Source of the DNA: Hyperoodon ampullatus
Taxonomy: Eukaryota > Chordata > Mammalia > Artiodactyla > Ziphiidae
NCBI GenBank assembly: GCA_949752795.1
Contig: OX457061.1
Location: forward strand, 31,562,425 to 31,626,424
DNA length: 64,000 nt
Reading direction: 5' to 3'
Under the pieces are notes generated by a model that worked only from the letters and a program-made list of their open reading frames with translations, did no database searches and had not been told where the DNA came from. Each line of letters starts with the position of its first letter. Positions within the stretch are counted from its first letter, which is position 1. This document shows positions 34,630-45,602 of this stretch, piece after piece. A program made the position numbers and the translations under genes.

Positions 34630-34825
34630 TCTAATAACAACTAGAATTTGCCACATGCTAAGCAGTTAAAGCACGTTCACAAATAGCATCCCAATTTTTA
34701 CAGTTACAAAGGCATTATCCCCATTTTATGGAGGAGGACACTGAGGTTCAGAGAGGTAAAAGGACTTGCCCAAGGGTACTGTTGGCAGTTGCCCGAGTCG
34801 GGTTTCAAGCAGGGGTCCTTGGACT
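34630..34825 (-). repeat. MIR
   Basis: 'ttatccccattttatggagg' and 'aaaggacttgcccaagggta' are close to the reverse MIR consensus. Confidence 0.8.
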
Positions 34826-35803
34826 ACAAAATCTCTCCACCACTCGACCCTGCCAGACCCTAATGCCGCCTCCCTAATCAAAATGAAGAAATCACTTTTC
34901 TTGATGGATCCCAGCTTCTCAGGGAAAACCGTCCTTTTTGCCTCTTTCCCCTCTTTAGACCTTAGTCACGATGGGAACAGTCCTCATAAGGAGCGGGAGA
35001 GAGGCCAGGTGGAAGGCCTTAGCCGGAGCCCAGCTCATCCAATCTGCTAATGAAGATCAGCTGAGCTTCTTGAGCTTTTCTCCCTCTGACAGGAGCAGGG
35101 AGGCGTCTCACTGAGTTAAAAATGCGGCTTCAGTAGCAGATATTTCTCACAAACCCGGAACCCATGTGGCTTCCTGGGCAGGATGGAGTCTCCCAGGCTG
35201 AGCATCTATTCACCTGGTGTCCATCCACCTCTCTCCATCCACAGGGAAATGTGGGAATGAAGACAGGGAGGAGGTGGGAATGGAGGCTATGCCTCACCTC
35301 TTCCGAATGAGAAACAGCTCCCTGCTTGTAAATAGCAGAGAACCTGGGGGAAGACCAGGCTTTGGTGCCACATAAAGCCAGGGAACTTCTGTATCAGTTG
35401 CAGAATCTGTTTATTTTTCTTTACTTGTATTGCAAACTTATAACAAGCTGAGAAAAAAGCAGACCTCTCCTTTTATTTTTTTCAGCTGGCCTCTCACTCT
35501 CTTCCCAACAATGTCTGGGTTTCCCTCAAAGCTACCAAGTGCTAATTTGAAAAATATGTTACCGGCAAGTGGGAGAAAAGCAGGCATCCAATGTGAAATG
35601 CCCTCTAGGGCGTGGAGGAACTCCCAGGGAGAGAGAGAGAGAGAGCGCACGCCCGTGCACCAGGGCTGCATGCTCTCTGAGCAGCAGGAAGAAATGGGAG
35701 CGACTGATGGAGACTAAGACAGAAGCTCACTTACAGCTTGGTGACATCTTGGGCGGCTGGATGAAACCCTCCGTTTCATTTAAGGTACTACACAAATCTC
35801 ATT
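34826..35803. other. unique sequence, no gene seen
   Basis: 35030-35070 carries a homeodomain-type CTAATGA (35047) next to an E-box CAGCTG (35058). A short GA tract lies at 35632-35646. Nothing coding recognised. Confidence 0.4.
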
Positions 35804-35849
35804 GTTGATACTATTCGTTACATTTCTCAGAGTCGCCTATGGGATACTT

Positions 35850-36407
35850 TTTTTTTTAACATCTTTATTGGAGTATAATTACAATGGTGTGTTAGTTTCT
35901 GCTTTATAACAAAGTGAATCAGCTATACATATACATATGTTCCCATATCCCCTCCCTCTTGCGTCTTCCTCCCACCCTCCCTATCCCACCTCTCTAGGTG
36001 GACACAAAGCACCGAGCTCATCTCCCTGTGCCATGTGGCTGCTTCCCACTAGCTATCTATTTTACATTTGGTAGTGTATGTATGTCCATGCCAATCTCTC
36101 ACTTCGTCCCAGCTTACCCCTCCCCCTGTCCTCAAGTCCATTCTCTACGTCTACGTCTTTATTCCTGTTCTGCCTCTAGGTTCTTCAGAACCATTTTTAA
36201 AAAATTCTTTTTAGATTCCATATATATGTGTTAGCATACGGTATTTGTTTTTCTCTTTCTGACTTACTTCACTCTGTATGACAGACTCTAGGTCCATCCA
36301 CCTCACTACAAACAACTCAATTTCATTTCTTTTTATGACTGAGTAATATTCCCTTGTATATACATGCCACATCTTTTTTATCCATTCATTTGTCATTGGA
36401 CACTTAG
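35850..36407 (-). mobile_element. 5'-truncated L1, 3' end
   Basis: The plus strand opens with T9 and 'aacatctttattggagtata', then 'gtccatccacctcactacaa' and 'tgactgagtaatattccctt', a cetacean/artiodactyl L1 3' end in reverse. It is flanked by an unusually long direct repeat (35804-35849 and 36408-36453). Confidence 0.88.
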
Positions 36408-36453
36408 GTTGATATTATTCACTGCATTTCTCAGAGTCACCTGTAGGATACTT

Positions 36454-37152
36454 CTTAAGAAAAATTTATTTTAGAGTTAATTACTAAAAAATACTTGCTT
36501 CTGCTGAAGAGTTTGTATGTTTCCTCCTCATGGATGAAAAGACCTGTGTCACACATTACGTTTCCGAGCTTGCTTTGTCTGCCAGGAAGCTTAGAACAAA
36601 AATTACAGCTCAAACAGAGCTTTGGTAGAGATCTCATCACCAGCTTAACTGTATTTTTTTTACCTCATGACTTGTCTCTCATATTCTAATGCAATTTCTT
36701 TCTTTTCCCTTTTTTTCTTTCTCTCTCTCTCCCTCCCTCTCTCCCTTTCCCTCTTTCTTTATGATTTAAAAATGAATATTTTACCATTCTATGTATGTTA
36801 TATGAATGGCCTCAAATTCTTTGTGGAATAAGGCAATATATAAGTAAATATACACATAAAAAAACCTTCCTGGAACAAACTTTGAATGAGAAAAATTAAG
36901 GGGATGAAGGAGCAAGGGAAGGAAATCCTGAAATTGACTTCAGGTTTTTTTCGCATCTACATCAAATTCCATCACCTCATTCCCAGCTGCTACCAGTCTT
37001 GAGAGAGGCACCATGGATATGGAGAGAACTTTCAGGATGAGGCTAACAGGAGTGGCTTATGGTGGGTGGCTGCTCTGCAGATCACCAAACCCTAAGGGCA
37101 TACAATTCAATTTGAACATTTCAGAGAGAACTTCCTCTGGGTTCTTCCCATG
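36454..37152. other. unique sequence with pyrimidine tract
   Basis: A CT-rich tract occupies about 36695-36760. No gene recognised. Confidence 0.45.
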
Positions 37153-37166
37153 GTGGTCTGATTTTT

Positions 37167-37927
37167 TTAAAAATTGAAGCATAGTTGATTTACGATATTA
37201 TATTAGTTTCAGGTGTACAACATAGTGTCTCAATAATTTTATAGAGTATACTCCATTTAAAGTATACTCCATTATAAAATAATGGCTGTAATTCCTTGTG
37301 CCGAACAATATATCCTTGTTGCTTATTTATTTTATACATAGTAGTTTGTATCTCTTCATCCCCTACCCCTATCTTGCCCCTCCCCACTTCCTTCTCCCCA
37401 GTGGTAACCACTAGTTCTCTGTATCTGTGAATCTGTTTCCATTTTGTTTTATTTTTGAGATTCCACATATAAGTGATAGAGTATTTGTCTTTCTCTGACT
37501 TACTTCACTAAGCATAATACCCTCTAGGTCCATCCATGTTGTTGCAAGTGGCAGAATGTCATTCTTTTTTATGGCTGAATAATATTCCATTTTGTGTGTG
37601 TGTGTGTGTGTCTGTGTGTGTGTGTATCACATCATCTTTATCCATTCATTTGTTGGTGGACACTTAGTTTGCTTCTATATTTTGGCTACTGTAAATAATA
37701 CTGCTATGAACATCGGGGTGCATGTTATCTTTGTGAATGAGTGTTTTCATTTTCTTTGATACAGATCCCGGAGTAGAATTGCTGGGTCATATGGTAGTTC
37801 TATTATTAGTTTTTTGAGGAAACTCCATAGTGTTTTGCATAGCGGCGGCACCAATTTTCATTCCCACCACAGTACACGAGGTTTCCTTTTTCTGCACGTC
37901 CTCACCAACATTTGTTATTTGTAGGGC
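37167..37927 (-). mobile_element. 5'-truncated L1, 3' end
   Basis: Antisense L1 phrases: 'ttagtttcaggtgtacaaca', 'aggtccatccatgttgttgc', 'gaattgctgggtcatatggt'. The target duplication GTCTGATTTTTT is near 37155-37166 and 37929-37940. A (TG)n tract at 37593-37625 interrupts it. Confidence 0.88.
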
Positions 37928-37944
37928 AGTCTGATTTTTTGCAG

Positions 37945-38125
37945 TACTAGAAAGAGTATGGGATTTAGAGGCCAAAGACTATAACATTTCTGGATCCAAC
38001 TGTGAGGACTTGGGCCTAACCTCTCATTTTCTGCAGAGGGGAAAATAATAACAACTCTACAGAGTTAATTTAAGTATCAAGTGAAAATGAAGATGAAAGT
38101 GCTATGTAGAGTATGAGGAATTACA
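37945..38125 (+). repeat. MIR
   Basis: 'gatttagaggccaaagacta', 'tgaggacttgggcctaacct' and 'gaagatgaaagtgctatgta' follow MIR order. Confidence 0.65.
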
Positions 38126-38189
38126 CAGATCTCATTATCTTCACGAATTAGAGTTCTTTGCAGTCGTCTCCCCACCACCATTTGATATC

Positions 38190-38510
38190 TTATTTCACAA
38201 CACTGTAACTAGCAGCTCCTATGCTCCAGTCATTCCTTGACCATTCCTGGGATGCCCTTCTCCTCCCCTTGGGTCCATGGTAGACTCCTACACAACCTTT
38301 AAAACCCAGCTCAAATCACCACCTTGATGAAGTCATAGCCCTACCATTTACAATGAATACATTACTTTTTCCTTACTCTTGGTCATCAAAGCATTTGCTT
38401 CATACCATTAATGTTGGATATGTTATATTGAACTTGGTTGCTTCCTGCCTGTTACCTCTCTTTTGTTTAGTTTTAAATCTCTAGCACATTGTAGGTATAT
38501 CTAGCTTCAA
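38190..38510 (+). repeat. L2 LINE 3' fragment
   Basis: 'gggatgcccttctcctcccc', 'aacctttaaaacccagctca' and 'ttaaatctctagcacattgt' fit L2. Confidence 0.6.
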
Positions 38511-38814
38511 GACATTAAATCACAAAGTAAATGGAAGGTGAATTTCGAGACCTGTGAGGGGAGAACAAAATTTTCTCAGAATCCATATGTATCTTAAAAA
38601 TATTTCGTGCGACAAAAGGCCAGGTTGATAAAAATGAAATACCAAGCAATAGCATTGAAACGGGCTGTTTATTTTGTGACTATCAAATGTGATGGGTGGA
38701 TACTCCCAATTTCCTCTGAGAACTCCTGTTTTCCAAGTCTAAGGCTACATTGACTCTAGACTGGGATATTAGGGAACTGTTAAGAGCTATCTGAAAGGAA
38801 AGGAAACAAGGCAG
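38511..38814. other. unique sequence, no gene seen
   Basis: Nothing recognised. Confidence 0.4.
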
Positions 38815-39530
38815 ATTGGGCAGTGATGGGAACAGTAAAGCGGAGAGATTTGGAGCCTAGCCTGTGGCATCAGCTACCTGGGTAAGCAGTTTAATCTCTG
38901 TGTTCCCTTGTGATGGTTAATTCTGTGTGTCAACTTGACTGGGCTAAGAGATGCCCATGTAGCTGGTAAAACATTCCTGGGTGTGTCTGTGAGGGGGTCT
39001 CTGGAAGAGATTAGCTTTTGAATAGGTAGACTGAGTGAAGAAGATAGCCCTCACCAATGCCAGTAGGCATTATCCAATCCATTGTGGGCCTGAATAGGAC
39101 AAAAAAGCAGAGGAAAGGCAAATTGGCTCTGTTGGTTGAGTTGGCACATCTGTCTTCTCCTGTCCTCAGACATTGGTGCTTCTGGTTCTTGGGCCTTTGG
39201 TTATGATACCACTGGCTCCCCTGGTTCTCAGGCTTTTGGGTTTGGACTGAAACTACAACACCAACTTTCCTGGGCCTCCAGTTTGCAGATGGCAGACTGT
39301 GGGACTGCTCAGCCTCCATGATTGTGTGAGCCAGTCTTTCATAATAAGTCTCATATCCTGTTGGTTCTGTTTCTCTGGAGAACCCTAATATATTCTTCAC
39401 CTGAAAAAACTGGGATAATAATAGCAACTACCATGTTGGTTTGTTTTGAGAGTTCAATGAGATAATACATGGAAAGCAATAAGTATAGTGCCTGGTACAT
39501 GGTAAATGCTCAACAAATGTCATCTCTTCT
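38815..39530 (+). repeat. MIR, split by MLT1 LTR
   Basis: The left part ('gtaagcagtttaatctctgt') and right part ('gagttcaatgagataataca', 'tggtacatggtaaatgctca') form one MIR interrupted at 38909. Confidence 0.7.
38909..39392 (+). mobile_element. MLT1-type solo LTR (MaLR)
   Basis: Starts TGTGATGGTTAATTCTGTGT and ends near 'ggagaaccctaatata', the characteristic MaLR termini, with 'cctcaccaatgccagtaggc' inside. No internal region is attached. The 138-codon reverse frame is an artefact of the LTR. Confidence 0.8.
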
Positions 39531-40976
39531 CATAAAGTGCAACCTCATTTTCACACAGGAGGCCTATGTATCTCCTTAGCTTTCAGAGTTATGGCAGCTC
39601 TCTGTTGCTGGTTGTTGCCTTTCTTTCTCCTAAATAGATGTGTGCTTACGTGTTGTGGGCAAGAGCAGAACATCCACTGCACTTCAGTGGCTGACACAGG
39701 AGTGACTGGGACCTGGATGTGTGCTCCAACAGAAGGCACACGGCCTTGCTGTGCTCTGCTTATGTAAAAAGCATTGATTCATCTGCATGCAGCATTTAGG
39801 GAGGATCATAGCCAAAAAGGACTATGTTTTAAAACTTATTTCCCTATCTGTACGATGAAGACGACAATCTTACTTAATTTCTGGAAAGAATAAATGATAC
39901 ATTATGTCAAAGTGCCTTATAAACCGAAAAGAAATGTCTGTATCTTTGTTATTATCATGATGGGCCAATGTGAGGATGAATTCAGTCTGAAAAACAACAT
40001 CAAAACAAATTCACGTGTGCTTGAATGGCTTACCACATTGTATGATTAGCCATCTAGCCCAGGTGTGGGGTTTTGACCTAGGCATGGAAGAATCACAAGA
40101 GTAGATTTCAATGATGCCTTTCAGTGCTTTGTGCTGGGTGTGGATTTTATTTTTAAAAAATAAATAAATAAAAAGGGAAGACATTCTTCCCACCTATGAA
40201 GGACAACCTGGAGTGATCTCTCCTGGTTGACAGGAAACCATAATCACCTCTGCTGACCTAAGAGAACTCTACCTTAGATTATGGAAGGTTGTCACAGAAA
40301 TATTGTGTTCACTTAGCCAAGGGAGCTGCATCAGCATTTTAGAAGATTGCTGAACTCAACTATTTAGAGAGCCCTACATCTCCTCCCTGACAGGACACCA
40401 CGGCAGTGATGAGGACGAGAGGGAACGAGATTATTCTGGCAGGGACAGGGTGATTTAAACTCAGCCCCTACTCACTTGGATAATGGGCATCAAAGCAAGG
40501 GAAATCCTGTTCTAACTGTGAGTGTCCCTCATTTGGGCAAGAGCTGTGTTCCTGGAGCTTTGTGTGCAAGGCACTTTTCTGTAATCAGATCATTATTTGA
40601 TGGAATTCACTGGGAAGTCTGAGAAAATTTTTTGTGGTGAAAGTTTTAGATGTTTTGTAAATTTGAAGTTTTGTAAGTTGCATTGTTTTTGAAACGTGGG
40701 CAATACGTGTAACTGACAAAAAGGTGCTTGTTTTAAGATTTACTACGTTTTAAGATTTATTTACTATTCTTAAATATTACAGCTTGCTCACAGTACCTTT
40801 TATTTGTATAGAATTGTCAAATAATGCAGAGTTCTGGATTTCATTGGCAATTAATTCAATTAAAGTAACCTGGACACTTTGCTCTGCTTGGAGCATTGTG
40901 TGAATCTAATTCTTTGGCATTTTATGAAGCAAAGCTGTTGGCTATTCATGAATGTTCCTTATGTCTACAACTTATA
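39531..40976. other. mostly unique sequence, no gene seen
   Basis: It holds one MIR piece at about 39825-39950 (+; 'tttccctatctgtacgatga') and an AT-rich tract at 40150-40173. The remainder shows nothing I can support. Confidence 0.45.
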
Positions 40977-40988
40977 TCTCTCAAGTAT

Positions 40989-41324
40989 TCTTTTTTTAAA
41001 TTTATTTATTTTAATTTATTTATTTCTGGCTGTGTTGGGTCTTCGTTGCTGCACGCGGGCTTTCTCTAGTTGCAGCGAGTGGGTGCTACTCGTCATTGTG
41101 GTGCTCGGTCTTCTCATTGTGGTGGCTTCTCTTGTTGCAGAGCACGGGCTCTAGGCGCATGGGCTTCAGTAGTTGTGGCTCGTGGGCTCTAGAGTGCAGA
41201 TCAGTAATTGTGGCACACAGAATTTGTTGCTCCACGGCATGTGGGATCTTCCTGGACCAGGGCTCGAACCCATGTCCCCTGCATTGGCAGGCGATTCTTA
41301 ACCACTGCACCATCAGGGAAGTCC
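40989..41324 (-). mobile_element. CHR-1 type SINE
   Basis: Full-length CHR-1 with an A/T tail made of TTTA units. The target duplication CTCTCAAGTAT is at 40978-40988 and 41325-41335. Clean body units 'cagtagttgtgg'. Confidence 0.93.
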
Positions 41325-41469
41325 CTCTCAAGTATCTTCTTGAAGAGGGGAGCTGGCTCTTAAATATTCACGAAATGTTTCTACAAGATAGCTAAAGAAT
41401 ATGGGATGTTGTGTTTATATAATACTACTTAATTTTATATGTTGGGAAACGGGGCTGCCTACCAGCTTA

Positions 41470-41985
41470 CCCTGTGCCATCATAAACTGAGCATCTATGC
41501 TGTGCCTGCCATAGGCACTTACATGTGCATTAGATCATTTAATCATTACAATTGATATTATTTAACCTACTTTACAGCTGAGGAATCTGAGGCTCAGAGG
41601 GTTTTTTTCCTTTTTAATTAATTATTTATTTTATTTTCTTTTGGACGCGTTGGGTCTTTGTTGCTGCACACAGGCTTTCTCTAGGTGCGGTAAACGGGGG
41701 CTACTCTTCCTTGTGGTGCATGGGCTTCTCATTGCAGTGGCTTCTCTTGTTGCAGAGCACAGGCTCTAAGCACGTGGGCTCAGTAGTTGTGGTGCACAGG
41801 CTTAGCTGCTCCACGGCATGTGGGGTTTACCCAAACGAGGGCTCGAATCTGTGTCCCCTGCATTGGCAGGCAGATTCTTAACCACTGCACCACCAGGGAA
41901 GTCCCGAGGCTCAGAAAATTTTAAGTGACTTGCCAGAAGTCAAGTAGGTTGCAGATCTAGGACTTAAACCAGAGGTTTTGTTCTA
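41470..41985 (-). repeat. MIR, split by SINE
   Basis: 'gctgaggaatctgaggctca' before the SINE and 'agtgacttgccagaagtcaa' after it form one reverse MIR. Confidence 0.8.
41600..41905 (-). mobile_element. CHR-1 type SINE
   Basis: A slightly shortened CHR-1 of 306 bases. The target duplication GAGGCTCAGA is at 41589-41598 and 41906-41915, within the MIR. Confidence 0.93.
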
Positions 41986-42134
41986 CATTATCATATAACC
42001 AGGGAGCAAAATTGACTAATGATGTGATTCAAGACTGAAGGATGGCGGGTAGAAGGGAGAATTTCAAGCTAGTGACTGAAGACAGAGTTGCAAAGGATGG
42101 AAAGGCTTCTTAATATGGATATCGAAACCATATG

Positions 42135-42360
42135 ACTACCATTTATCAAGTGCTTATCATGAACTTGTCATTATGCTAAGTGTTTCTCATGAAAACCATC
42201 AGAATTCCCATGAAGTACTGTCTTATTTTCCAGTTGTACAGATGAAGAAATTGAGGTACGGAGATTTACATGGACTCAAGTCAGGCCATAGAACTTAATA
42301 AGCAGGGGCATTTGGACTTGGACCCAGTGCTGTCTCCCTCTAAAGCTTGTACTCTTTCTG
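42135..42360 (-). repeat. MIR
   Basis: 'ttatcaagtgcttatcatga', 'acagatgaagaaattgaggt' and 'ttggacttggacccagtgct' fit a reverse MIR. Confidence 0.75.
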
Positions 42361-42810
42361 TAATACTCTGCTGCTCACCATCCAAACTCCTGAAATGTAA
42401 ATGCTTTTGCCCATTAATGACAGCTGGAATTTAGGCCTCAGCCCAAGACTTGTTCAATAATATACAAGGCCTTGAAGCCATACAAGTGTACTTCGAAACT
42501 TAAAGACCAGCATTTTCTTACTAGAACAACAAAAACAAAATCTTCTTGGATGCTGTGAAAGTAGTAAAAATATAGAACTTATCTTCCCTAAGATGCTGCA
42601 GAAGCTTAGAACATGACAAGATAGCTTTTTAAAGATAAATGTTTATAAAAGTTTCAAGGACACAGTGTTTAAAAATCAAGTAGTTTTCCATGGTTTATAA
42701 TGGACAACAGCAGTCTCCTCCCACTCTATCCCTATTCCCACTTCCCAGAGGCCACCACTTACATTTATGGTTGCCTCCATGTTTAGGATGTCATGGATAT
42801 ACTGCCATTT
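42361..42810. other. unique sequence, no gene seen
   Basis: Nothing recognised. Confidence 0.4.
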
Positions 42811-42873
42811 CTTGCTTACTTACTTATTTACTTACTTACCTACCTACCAACCTACGTGCGTACCTTCCTACCT
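42811..42873. repeat. (TTAC)n/(CTAC)n microsatellite
   Basis: An imperfect tetranucleotide tract directly beside the LTR that follows. Confidence 0.85.
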
Positions 42874-42875
42874 AT

Positions 42876-43330
42876 TGCATTAGCTTCCTAGGGCTGCCAT
42901 AAACAAGTGCCACAAATTTGTGGCTTAAATATCAGAAATTTATTGTCCTGCAGTCTTGAGGCTAGAAGTCTGAGCTCAAGGTGTCAGCAGGATTGGTTCC
43001 TTCTGAGGGTTATGAGGGAGCATCTATCCCATGCCTCTTTTGATTTATGATGGATTGCTGGACATCTTTGGTGTTCCTTGGCTTGTAGGTACATCACCCC
43101 GATCTCTGCCTTCATCTTGACATTCTCTCTGTGCATGTTTGTCTCTGTGTCCAAATTCCCCCCTTTTATGAGGACATTCAACATATTGGATTAGAACACA
43201 ACTTAATGACCTCTTTTTTACTTGATTACTTTTGTAAAGACTCTTTTCAAATAAGGTCACATTCTGAGGTACAAGGGGTTAGGACTTCAACATTTTTTTT
43301 GGGGGGGTGGGCACAATTAAACCCATAAGA
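42876..43330 (-). mobile_element. MaLR-type LTR
   Basis: 'tagcttcctagggctgccat' opens it on the plus strand, then 'agaagtctgagctcaaggtg' and 'attctgaggtacaaggggtt'. This is a reverse MaLR LTR (MST/MLT group). Confidence 0.7.
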
Positions 43331-43402
43331 ATTATCTTTTTCTTCCTAACATGAAAGATGAGATTTGGCTCTCAGTTTCACATCTTCTTTCCACTCACTT
43401 TT

Positions 43403-43819
43403 TTTTTTTTTTTTAATTTTTGGCTGCATTGGGTCTTTATTGCTCTGCGTGGGCTTTCTCTAGTTGTGGAGAGTAGGGGTTACTCTTTGTTGCGGTGCAT
43501 GGGCTTCTCATCGCGGTGGCTTCTTTTGTTGCGGAGCATGGGTTCTAGGCACACAGGCTCAGTAGTTGTGGCACTCAGGTCCTAGAGTGCGTGGGCTTCT
43601 GTGGTTGTGGTGTGTGGGCTCAGTAGCTGCGGCGCACCGAATCTAGGGCATGCAAGCTTCAGTAGCTGTGGCTTGCAGGCTTTAGAGCACAGGCTCAGTA
43701 GTTGTGGCACACAGGCTTAGTTGCTCTGCGACATGTGGGATCTTCCTGGATCAGGGATTGAACCCGTGTCCCCTGCATTGGCAGGCAGATTCTTAACCCC
43801 TGCACCACCAGGGAAGTTC
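43403..43819 (-). mobile_element. CHR-1 type SINE, internally expanded
   Basis: 417 bases against about 330 for the other full copies. The extra length is additional 'cagtagttgtggc'-type units in the body. The perfect target duplication TCCACTCACTTTT is at 43390-43402 and 43820-43832. Confidence 0.93.
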
Positions 43820-43830
43820 TCCACTCACTT

Positions 43831-44009
43831 TTAGTCCTTCCATCTTTATGGTAACGATTTTTTGTTAGATTCAGCGTTTACATTGTTATGACTGTGAAAA
43901 TATTATTTACATCTGGGTAATGTAATGAGTATGATTAAATTTTCTTTCTTTGGTTTTCATGGAATTATTAATGGTCTTGTGTTCTTGTTTGCTTAATTTT
44001 TTAAGTTAA
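43831..44009. other. unique sequence, no gene seen
   Basis: Nothing recognised. Confidence 0.35.
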
Positions 44010-44760
44010 AAGAGACCAAGTTCTAAACTGTAGAGGAATTTCTGCAAATCAAAAAAGATAAGAAATTAGTAAAAACATGGGGAAAGGTATGAAGAGTTAA
44101 TTTAAAAAAGAAAAAAACCCCATGTGGTTAACAAGCAGATCAAGAGATGCTCAAACCCATTGGTGATTAGAAAAATGGAAACATCAAAATATTACTTCTC
44201 TCCTACCAGATTGGCTATCATTGGAAAGCTGGATGGTGCTAAGGGTTGGCAGGTCTGTGGCAATACAAGAACTGCAAAGTACCAGTTGTGGAAGTGTGGT
44301 CCAGGGCAGCAGTTCTGGAGAGGATTCTGCCACCTATGCCACTGATTAGGCAGCTCTGTCACACTCCAGGATGTACATCCTACAGAAATTCCCCATCATT
44401 TGTGATAGCAGGAAGTTGGAGACAATCTAGCTGTTGATCAATAAGGAGCCAGATAACTACATATGGTGGATGTGTTTTAAGGAATACGTGTGGGTTGGAA
44501 GCAATGAGTTAGATGTACACACAGAAATATGCATAGACCTAACACACAGTGAAAGAGTGAAAGAGGTAAGAAAAAGACTAAGATATTTAGCAAATTAAAC
44601 TTGTGTAAATTGAAAATATATGCATATAATTTAATGTACATTTTAAAAGAACTCATATAAATGAAATGATACATTTCAGTCATATCAGGGTGGTTGCATA
44701 TGGGGAAATGGAAATAAGGGGAATGCATAAATAAGAGGGGGGCTGTGCTGAGACCAGTGC
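44010..44760 (+). repeat. old L1 3' fragment
   Basis: 'caaacccattggtgattaga' and 'cctaccagattggctatcat' are L1M-class ORF2-end phrases. Diverged with many stops. Confidence 0.6.
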
Positions 44761-45108
44761 TGGTGAGGAGTGTGATTGATTCAACCATCTGCGCTTGAGA
44801 TCTAAAAACAGGCTCAGTGTTTCCCCAATTAAGACTAAGTAAACATTATTTACACCTGAGTCATGGAGTGTATATGATTACATTGCCCTTTTCGGGGCTA
44901 GGAGGAGGTATAGTTTATTTTACGTTCCTGGAATTAAGAATGATCCAAACATTTTTTGTTTCGTTTTCTGTGCATATATCACTAATTCATCCCTGAACTC
45001 TTTGACAAATGAATATATTTCTTCCCTTTATATTCAAATTCCTCAGATAATCTATCAGTTTTACATTTTCTTTTTTTGGTGACATCCCTCTTGGAGGTTT
45101 TTGTCCTC
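44761..45108. other. unique sequence, no gene seen
   Basis: Nothing recognised. Confidence 0.4.
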
Positions 45109-45602
45109 TGCTATGGACTGAACTGTGCCCCCTCCCCCCCAATTCATGTTAAAGCCCTAACCCCCAATGTGAGTGTATTTGGAGATAGAGTCTTTAGGAG
45201 GTAACTAAGGTTAAATGAGCTCCTAAGAGTGGAGCCCTAATCCAATAGGACCATTGACCTTATAAGGAGAGGAAGAGCTCCCTCTCTCTCTCTCTCTCCC
45301 TCTCCCTCCCTCCCTCCCTCCCTCCCTCCCTCCCTCCCTCTCTCTCTCCCTCCCTCCCTCCCTCTCTCTCTCCCTCCCTCCCTCCCTCTGTCCCTCTCCC
45401 TCCCTCCCTCCCTCTCTCTCTCTCTCTGCCATGTGAAGACACAGTGAGAAGGTGGCCATCTGCAGCCAGCAAGAGAGGTCTTACCAGAAGCCAGCTCTGT
45501 CAGATTGGAGACTTCTAGTCTCAAGAACTGTGACAAAATAAATTTCTGTTGGTTAAGCCATCCAACAGTCTGTGGTATTTACTTATGTTAGCCTAAGCTA
45601 AG
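45109..45602 (+). mobile_element. MaLR LTR (MST-like), 5' LTR
   Basis: Begins TGCTATGGACTGAACTGTGC and continues 'gccctaacccccaatgtgag', 'ggagccctaatccaatagga', 'agaactgtgacaaaataaat' to about 45602. AATAAA lies at 45537-45542. A large CT-rich microsatellite has grown inside. Internal MaLR sequence follows directly. Confidence 0.8.
45279..45427. repeat. (CTCC)n/(CT)n microsatellite
   Basis: 149 bases of almost pure C and T. The complementary strand is runs of GGGA. Reverse frames rich in Arg-Glu-Gly here are repeat translations. Confidence 0.95.

Noticed and set aside
39011..39427. 138-codon minus-strand frame
   Set aside because: Antisense reading of an MLT1 LTR.
45223..45536. Arg-Glu-Gly-rich reverse frames
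   Set aside because: Translation of the CT microsatellite on the minus strand.
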